A program made the position numbers and the translations under genes. Under the pieces are notes generated by a model, which was given only the letters and a program-made list of their open reading frames with translations, did no database searches and was not told the DNA's origin. A stretch of 5,123 nucleotides of DNA, taken from NCBI GenBank assembly GCA_964574495.1, contig CAZNNT010000037.1, positions 1 to 5,123 of the forward strand, in the 5' to 3' direction. The DNA comes from HO2-45-28 sp964574495 (GTDB lineage: Bacteria > Patescibacteriota > Minisyncoccia > HO2-45-28). Within the stretch, counting starts at the first letter, position 1. Each line of letters begins with the position of its first letter. Shown here piece after piece: positions 1-3,640 of the stretch.

Positions 1-36
1 CGTAGAAGTAGAAATAGAACCGCGAAAAATTTGTAT

Positions 37-171
37 ATGCAAAAACCACAATTTTTTAATAAAAAAGAAGAATTGCCGGCGGACGCGGAATTAATAGACG
101 CGTTTGAAAGATCGTTAAAAGAGCTTTTTTTGTCAGAAATCCGCGTTTTAAGAAAGGAATGCCGGGGGTAG
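37..171 (+). pseudogene. Out-of-frame N-terminal segment of the ThiF-family gene
   Basis: A 44-codon frame starting at ATG 37 encodes MQKPQFFNKKEELPADAELI and continues through an amphipathic stretch to SLKELF, then ends at TAG 169-171 inside the downstream frame. Switching to the downstream frame within the T run at 125-131 gives ELF(F/L)VRNPRFKKGMPG, which runs smoothly into the ThiF protein. The joined product would be 364 residues. An eighth T in the run, or a -1 slip on T TTT TTG (126-132), would restore the frame. It could be an assembly or sequencing indel, a real mutation, or a slippage site. The alternative is an independent small ORF overlapping the ThiF ATG, which I consider less likely. 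No Shine-Dalgarno is visible before ATG 37. The frame stays open to the window edge, so the start is uncertain. Confidence 0.6.
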
Positions 172-1130
172 ACGAGGCGCTGGCAAAATTTATGCGCGAT
201 GACGCCAAAGCCGTAAACGGGGTGTATGTTTATTATCCGTGGCTCAAAAAGGCGATTTATTTGCCTGAAGAAAAAATTTATTTTGAACTTCGCACCGCGA
301 GCAACAAAAACGTAATTCACGTCGATGAACAGGAAAAGTACCGCGACATAAAAATCGGAATTGCCGGAATGTCGGTCGGTTCAAATGTTGCTTCCACTCT
401 CGCTTTGACCGGTGGGCCGAAAAATATGCGTCTGACCGATTTTGATGAAATTGAGGCGACCAATTTAAACCGAATCCGCGCCGGACTGCCGTCAATCGGC
501 CAGAATAAAGCGATATTTTTCGCCCAAAATATTTATGAACTTGACCCGTGGGCCGAATTGGATGTTTACGATAAAGGCGTCAATAAAAATAACTTGGATG
601 AATTCCTGCAAGGTCTGGATATTTTTATTGACGAGATGGATTCAATTGAACTTAAGGTGCGCGCGAGGTTTATCGCTAAAAAAATTGGCATACCGGTTTT
701 AATGGCGACCGATAACGGCGACGGCGTTATCTTTGACGTTGAGCGCTACGACGAAAATCCCGGTCAGGCGATTTTTAACGGCCGCGTTGAGATAACCGAA
801 GAAGAACTGGCCAATCTCAAAACTTTTCAGGACTGGATTAAAATCGCTTCAAGAATAGTCGGAGCGGAAGCTCATACGCCAAGAATGCTGGAATCGCTCT
901 TGGAGCTCGGCAAGACAATTGCCGGCGTGCCGCAAATAGGTAGCGGCGCCTCAATGGCCGGGGCTGTCATAAGCTATGCCGTTCGCAAAATTGCCATCGG
1001 AGACCCAATGCCGTCCGGCCGTTATATAATAAGTTTGGATGAAAAAATAACTTTTGGTTATAATACCCCCGAAGGCCTAAAAAGCAGGGAAGAAGCGATC
1101 AAGGATTTTCTGTCAAAATTTGGGAAATAA
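159..1130 (+). CDS. ThiF/E1-like adenylyltransferase family protein (Rv1355c-type ThiF half)
   Basis: E1-like Rossmann protein, expected to bind ATP and adenylate a C-terminal carboxylate or small molecule; the substrate is unknown. Residue numbers count from this ATG. A family-typical YVYYPWLK lies at 23-30. A nucleotide-binding loop GIAGMSVGS (67-75) replaces the usual GxGGxG. LTDFDEIEATNLNR (92-105) followed by GQNKA (114-118) supplies the Asp/Asn/Arg/Lys set expected of ThiF/MoeB ATP sites. FIDEMDS (156-162) occupies the position of the conserved acidic loop. The 323 residues contain no cysteine, so there is no CxxC zinc site and no thioester or persulfide cysteine. This ATG is the first start in the frame after TGA at 105-107, but it is probably not the true start: AAGGA abuts it with no spacing, and the codons just upstream read LFVRNPRFKKG, a plausible continuation of the protein. 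The N-terminus appears to lie in the other frame from 37. It converges on the regulator gene. Family call is firm; function is open. Confidence 0.88.
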   Translation: MPGVDEALAKFMRDDAKAVNGVYVYYPWLKKAIYLPEEKIYFELRTASNKNVIHVDEQEKYRDIKIGIAGMSVGSNVASTLALTGGPKNMRLTDFDEIEATNLNRIRAGLPSIGQNKAIFFAQNIYELDPWAELDVYDKGVNKNNLDEFLQGLDIFIDEMDSIELKVRARFIAKKIGIPVLMATDNGDGVIFDVERYDENPGQAIFNGRVEITEEELANLKTFQDWIKIASRIVGAEAHTPRMLESLLELGKTIAGVPQIGSGASMAGAVISYAVRKIAIGDPMPSGRYIISLDEKITFGYNTPEGLKSREEAIKDFLSKFGK

Positions 1131-1290
1131 CAAGCAATATATAAAATAGTACATATAAAAGTAATGATGTTTAAAGTAAGTTTAAAATATTGAATGCACG
1201 TCTAAAGTATGTCTAAAGTATTAATGTTTATAAATACCACGATCGTGTCATTTATAAACATACGCGTCATTTCTAAACTCTAAACATAGA
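1131..1290. repeat. Repeat-rich convergent intergenic region
   Basis: This AT-rich 160-bp gap separates the stops of two convergent genes and holds no gene. GTYTAAARTA occurs four times, at 1169-1178, 1180-1189, 1200-1209 and 1211-1220. Start spacings are 11, 20 and 11 bp, close to one or two helical turns. On the right, CGYGTCATTTMTAAAC occurs at 1244-1259 and 1263-1278 (two mismatches, 19-bp period), and TCTAAAC is tandem at 1272-1285. The 38-bp palindrome sits between the two sets. Phased short repeats around a palindrome suggest binding sites for a protein that binds cooperatively, but an old miniature mobile element cannot be excluded. Confidence 0.7.
1224..1261. repeat. 38-bp interrupted palindrome with CACGATCGTG core
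   Basis: The arms ATGTTTATAAAT (1224-1235) and ATTTATAAACAT (1250-1261) are perfect 12-bp inverted repeats. Between them is CACGATCGTG (1238-1247), itself a perfect palindrome, separated from each arm by two unpaired bases (AC and TC). All but four of the 38 positions therefore pair. It lies between converging genes, so transcripts from either side could form a hairpin, but no T run follows on either strand, which argues against an ordinary intrinsic terminator. The shared core upstream of the regulator gene makes an operator the more attractive reading. Confidence 0.8.
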
Positions 1291-1887
1291 TTATTTGTCG
1301 CCAAAAAAATATTCTTTTAATTCGTTTTCTCGGTCCAGATTTTCCAATATACCAATGCGAACAAAAGGCAATAGCGCCGGATCAACGATTTCTTTCCAGA
1401 AGTCTTCCGGGATCGGCAGGGGATGGATCCAGACGCTTTTTTGAATGGGGTAAAAATTAAGGGTTTTTAATTCTGTTCTTAAAAAGTCGCGATATTTCCT
1501 TAGACGTTCCGGAATGTCAAAAATTATTATTCTCCACTTGCCGTCCCAGTCGTATTTTGACGGTCCTATAAAAAAATCGGCAAACTCAAGCATGGTGCGA
1601 AAAATTTTGCTTTTTTTCTTGCCTTCGCGAGTAAGGATAAAATTTTGTTCCCCATCTTTTTTGTAATGTTTGACCAGACCCTTTTTGCGCAGTTGGTAAA
1701 GGCCTTGATAGACGGACCTTTTTCCGGCTTTTATGTTTCCGTGTTCGCAGAAAGTGTGATAATAGGGATGCGGCCAAAATGCCTTTGCGGTTCCCGTGGT
1801 TATATTTCCCAGTATAGCCAGCAGTGTTTTTATGAGAGTAATAGCGGGGAAGTGTCTTTTCGAGAAGGTTTTTTTGTGTTTATTCAT
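1291..1887 (-). CDS. PaaX-like winged-helix regulator with Cas2-like C-terminal domain
   Basis: A 198-residue protein of a type common in CPR genomes and often labelled PaaX-like or Cas2. Residues about 15-90 form the winged-helix DNA-binding part: SVYQGLYQLRKKGLV (58-72) looks like the recognition-helix region, followed by the wing KDGEQNFILTREGK (77-90). Residues about 115-198 match the ferredoxin-like PaaX C-terminal/Cas2 fold: KWRIIIFDIPERLRKYRDFLR (beta1 to alpha1, Asp124 at the Cas2 Asp position), then LNFYPIQKSVWIHPLP (143-158) and FVRIGILENL (175-184). No cas1 or repeat array is nearby, so a transcription regulator is far more likely than an adaptation nuclease. The ATG at 1885-1887 is chosen because the 40-residue upstream extension is low complexity, comes from the CTTTCA repeats and overlaps the promoter region. 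No Shine-Dalgarno is seen. Its target is probably itself or a neighbour. Confidence 0.85.
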   Translation of the reverse strand: MNKHKKTFSKRHFPAITLIKTLLAILGNITTGTAKAFWPHPYYHTFCEHGNIKAGKRSVYQGLYQLRKKGLVKHYKKDGEQNFILTREGKKKSKIFRTMLEFADFFIGPSKYDWDGKWRIIIFDIPERLRKYRDFLRTELKTLNFYPIQKSVWIHPLPIPEDFWKEIVDPALLPFVRIGILENLDRENELKEYFFGDK

Positions 1888-1902
1888 ATGTTTAATTTTA
1901 CT

Positions 1903-1910
1903 ACGATCGT
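1903..1910. promoter_or_regulatory. ACGATCGT palindrome, candidate operator of the PaaX-like gene
   Basis: This perfect 8-bp palindrome lies 16-23 bases upstream of the regulator's ATG. Including the following G (1911), it matches nine of the ten bases of the palindrome core at 1238-1247. Weak outer symmetry (TTTT at 1896-1899, AAAA at 1914-1917) is also present. On the minus strand it sits just upstream of TAAAAT (1900-1895), a candidate -10 that would place transcription start almost at the ATG and give a near-leaderless mRNA. Repression by occlusion between -35 and -10 would fit, but no good -35 is visible. Confidence 0.45.
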
Positions 1911-1925
1911 GAAAAAACCAAACAC

Positions 1926-1954
1926 TTGACAAAGTATGAGAATAAGAGTACGAT
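1926..1954 (+). promoter_or_regulatory. Sigma70-like promoter for the small exported-protein gene
   Basis: TTGACA (1926-1931) is a perfect -35 box. A 17-bp spacer leads to TACGAT (1949-1954), which matches four of six -10 positions, including the key first T, second A and last T. Predicted initiation near 1961 leaves a leader of about 60 bases before ATG 2023. The promoter lies in the divergent gap next to the regulator gene's start, so the regulator could influence it. Confidence 0.6.
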
Positions 1955-1975
1955 AAAGATTGAATAAATAAGGCT

Positions 1976-2008
1976 CTTTCAACTTTCACAGCACTTTCAA
2001 CTTTCACA
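1976..2008 (+). repeat. Two direct 15-bp repeats CTTTCAACTTTCACA in the leader
   Basis: Identical copies lie at 1976-1990 and 1994-2008 with an 18-bp period. Each contains CTTTCA twice, so the leader has four CTTTCA units directly before the Shine-Dalgarno. Both copies would be transcribed from the promoter at 1926. They could be a binding site for a protein or small RNA, or a simple duplication. Copy two ends where the Shine-Dalgarno begins. Confidence 0.7.
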
Positions 2009-2018
2009 AGGGAGGAAG
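2009..2018 (+). promoter_or_regulatory. Strong Shine-Dalgarno for the 157-residue protein
   Basis: AGGGAGGAAG contains GGAGG (2011-2015), seven bases before ATG 2023, a near-ideal site. It stands out because the nitroreductase and the regulator have no recognisable site at all, and it fixes the start of this gene. Confidence 0.8.
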
Positions 2019-2022
2019 CAAG

Positions 2023-2496
2023 ATGAAGCGCACGTGGTTTGCGATTTTGTTCCTTGTATTGGGTTGGGCTGCTTCAAATGTGTTTCCTCTGCCGTTTCCG
2101 GACCGAGGGCACCGTCTTTTCGGGGTTCGCGATGAAAAAGCGGCAGAAGCGGTGATAGCGGTACTCGGAGAGAACGGTCTTACGAAGAAATGGGCCTTTG
2201 ACGCCGAGCCGACACACCAGGTTGTGATGAGTGACAACATGACTGTCATTGCCTGGTTTGACGAAGCGGCCTCCGAACTGCCCAAAAACGCCATCTCGGT
2301 GGCGGTAGATAATCCGCGTAGCAGCGCTGCCCGCGCTGTGGCGATCCTGCGGATGAAAGGGTACAAGGCATCTTTCATCCGGCCCATGAAAGACCTGCCG
2401 GATCTATATCTGGTCGAAACTGATGCCATGCCTTACAGCGGGCTGGTTTTCCGAAAGACGTTCTGGAAGATGCCGTCGCCTAGAATCAGGAAATAG
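2023..2496 (+). CDS. Small exported or membrane-anchored protein of unknown function
   Basis: I do not recognise this 157-residue protein. It begins MKRTWFAILFLVLGWAASNV: two basic residues, a hydrophobic core (5-15) and a small-residue stretch AAS (16-18), so a Sec signal peptide or a single N-terminal anchor is likely. A Pro-rich linker (PLPFPD, about 22-27) leads to a compact domain without cysteines. It contains a segment rich in Ala (DEKAAEAVIAVLGENG, about 37-52) and later SSAARAVAILRMKGYKASF (about 100-118), which suggests alternating helix and strand. The C-terminus is basic (SPRIRK). It has its own promoter, a strong Shine-Dalgarno and a terminator, so it is monocistronic. Its codons are visibly more G+C-rich (frequent GCG, CCG, CGG, CTG) than the TTT/AAA-rich genes around it, which may indicate high expression or acquisition. 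The coding call is firm; the function is unknown. Confidence 0.8.
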   Translation: MKRTWFAILFLVLGWAASNVFPLPFPDRGHRLFGVRDEKAAEAVIAVLGENGLTKKWAFDAEPTHQVVMSDNMTVIAWFDEAASELPKNAISVAVDNPRSSAARAVAILRMKGYKASFIRPMKDLPDLYLVETDAMPYSGLVFRKTFWKMPSPRIRK

Positions 2497-2511
2497 GCGA
2501 ATCGGCGAATC

Positions 2512-2543
2512 AAAAGCTGGGTACGCGAGTATCCAGCTTTTTT
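2512..2543 (+). terminator. Rho-independent terminator with GCGA tetraloop
   Basis: Arms 2512-2524 (AAAAGCTGGGTAC) and 2529-2541 (GTATCCAGCTTTT) form a 13-bp stem with one G-U pair. It is capped by GCGA (2525-2528), a stable GNRA tetraloop, and followed by a T tract to 2543. It starts 16 bases after the stop at 2496 and closes the small-protein cassette. On the minus strand the T tract is only four bases, so it acts mainly rightward. Confidence 0.93.
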
Positions 2544-2551
2544 CATTTTTC

Positions 2552-2560
2552 TGTTATAAT
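2552..2560 (+). promoter_or_regulatory. Extended -10 promoter for the nitroreductase gene
   Basis: TGTTATAAT combines a perfect TATAAT (2555-2560) with the TGn extension. No -35 box is seen; the expected position overlaps the terminator stem. Initiation near 2567 would leave a leader of about 15 bases without a Shine-Dalgarno. Placement directly after the terminator indicates that the nitroreductase and histidine kinase are transcribed separately from the cassette upstream. Confidence 0.65.
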
Positions 2561-2581
2561 TAGTTTATTAAAATCAGACAG

Positions 2582-3640
2582 ATGGTTGATAGAGAAACAA
2601 TAACCAAAATAATAGAATACGGCTCTTACGCGCCTTCGGGGGATAATTCCCAGCCGTGGAGGTTTGAGATTGAAGGAAATAAAATCAATGTTTTTAATAT
2701 CCCGGGCAAAGATAACCCTATTTTAAATGTGCGAAACAGTGGTTCGTATGTTGCTCACGGGGCCCTGATTGAAAATATGCTGATTGCCGCTTCACAAATG
2801 AGCTTTGCGGCCGATTTAAAAATTTTCCCGCAAGGCATTTCCGATCTGGTTTCAAGTATTACACTCTCGCCCTCTAGCGCCAAAAGCGAGCCTCTTTTTC
2901 CGTTTATCAAAGAGCGCGCCACGAACCGCAAGCCGTATAAAAAAATTCCGCTTTCCGAAGCCGAAAAAGAAGTTTTGCTTTCGGCCGGCTCCGCGATTTC
3001 CGGCTGCGAGCTTAAATTGGTTGAAGAGCGGGAAATGATAAGAACCGTAGCCGAAGCCATGAGCGTTACCGAAAAAGTGGCTCTGGAAACCAGGGCCCTG
3101 CACAACCTTTTTTTCAAAAGCATTTTTTGGGATGAGACAAAAAATAAAAGAGGAGAGTCGGGCCTTTACATAAAAACACTGGAAGTTCCGCCGCCGGTTC
3201 GGGTCATTTTTAAAATGATAAAAAAATGGCCGGTTATGCGTTTTTTTAACGCGTTTGGTTTCAATAAATTGGCGGCTAAAGGCAATGCCGCGCTTTACGC
3301 TCAATCCGCCGCCCATGGCGCGATAATTATTGAAGATGAAAGTCAAAACTTTGTCGCCGCCGGCCGCGTCTTTCAAAGGGCGTGGCTTGAAGCAACCCGG
3401 CTCGGCTTGTTTCTGCAGCCGGTTACCGGAACGCTTTTTTTGGCCAGGCGCGTTGAGGGCCGTGAAGATAATCCTTTCAGCGAAAAAAACTCCGACCTTA
3501 TACGCAAGGCGTCTCAAAAAATATCTTTTATTTTCGGCATAAACGGCTCTAGGGTCGCGGCCATGCTTTTTAGAATCGGCAGAGCCGATTCTCCCAGCGC
3601 CAGATCCGGACGCAAGACACCGGAGGTAATTTTCAAATAA
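2582..3640 (+). CDS. Acg-like nitroreductase family FMN oxidoreductase
   Basis: A 352-residue protein of the nitroreductase fold, expected to bind FMN and use NAD(P)H; the substrate is unknown. The signature YAPSGDNSQPWRF (16-28) is the FMN-phosphate/ribityl site near the N-terminus. SYVAHGALIENMLIAA (55-70) matches the helix that follows it in Acg-type members. ERATNRKPY (111-119) is the Arg-rich segment typical of this subfamily. LGLFLQPVTGTLFLARRV (roughly 274-292) matches the second half of the fold, and MLFRIGRADSPSARSGR (about 329-345) is the usual C-terminal FMN-contacting tail. It is longer than the classical 200-residue nitroreductases, as Acg-like and two-lobe forms are. No Shine-Dalgarno precedes ATG 2582; the start is supported by the short leader after the extended -10. 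Its nearest relatives include the nitroreductase half of Rv1355c-type ThiF fusions, which is notable given the ThiF gene upstream. Its stop overlaps the histidine kinase start. Confidence 0.87.
   Translation: MVDRETITKIIEYGSYAPSGDNSQPWRFEIEGNKINVFNIPGKDNPILNVRNSGSYVAHGALIENMLIAASQMSFAADLKIFPQGISDLVSSITLSPSSAKSEPLFPFIKERATNRKPYKKIPLSEAEKEVLLSAGSAISGCELKLVEEREMIRTVAEAMSVTEKVALETRALHNLFFKSIFWDETKNKRGESGLYIKTLEVPPPVRVIFKMIKKWPVMRFFNAFGFNKLAAKGNAALYAQSAAHGAIIIEDESQNFVAAGRVFQRAWLEATRLGLFLQPVTGTLFLARRVEGREDNPFSEKNSDLIRKASQKISFIFGINGSRVAAMLFRIGRADSPSARSGRKTPEVIFK
3622..3627 (+). promoter_or_regulatory. Shine-Dalgarno for the histidine kinase, inside the nitroreductase gene
   Basis: GGAGGT lies in the last codons of the nitroreductase, 12 bases before ATG 3640. 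The spacing is long but usable. It supports 3640 as the start and, with the TAATG overlap, translational coupling of the two genes. Confidence 0.6.

Noticed and set aside
2..94. A frame reading VEVEIEPRKICICKNHNF as the tail of an upstream gene
   Set aside because: It opens at the window edge, ends in low-quality composition and overlaps the better N-terminal frame from 37; there is too little sequence to support it.
160..171. Frame join at the G run (164-168) instead of the T run
   Set aside because: A single-base change there also joins the frames, but it would yield FLSEIRVLRKECRG in place of FVRNPRFKKGMPG; the latter looks more like the family and keeps the frame used downstream.
1224..1261. 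Palindrome as a standard bidirectional terminator
   Set aside because: The arms are AT-rich and no T run follows on either strand, so the intrinsic-terminator pattern is not met.
1131..1290. CRISPR array in the repeat region
   Set aside because: The repeats are about 10 bp, degenerate and packed without spacers of array length.
1888..2007. Longer start of the PaaX-like gene at 2007, adding 40 residues
   Set aside because: The extension is translated from CTTTCA repeats and the opposite-strand promoter, has no Shine-Dalgarno, and does not resemble the family N-terminus.
2004..2429. Minus-strand ORF opposite the small exported protein
   Set aside because: It is a shadow: the plus-strand frame has promoter, Shine-Dalgarno, signal peptide and terminator, while this one is Ser/Arg-rich without domain features.
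2852..3517. Minus-strand 221-codon ORF inside the nitroreductase
   Set aside because: It is antisense to clear nitroreductase motifs and has a basic, Phe-rich, family-less composition typical of an antisense shadow.
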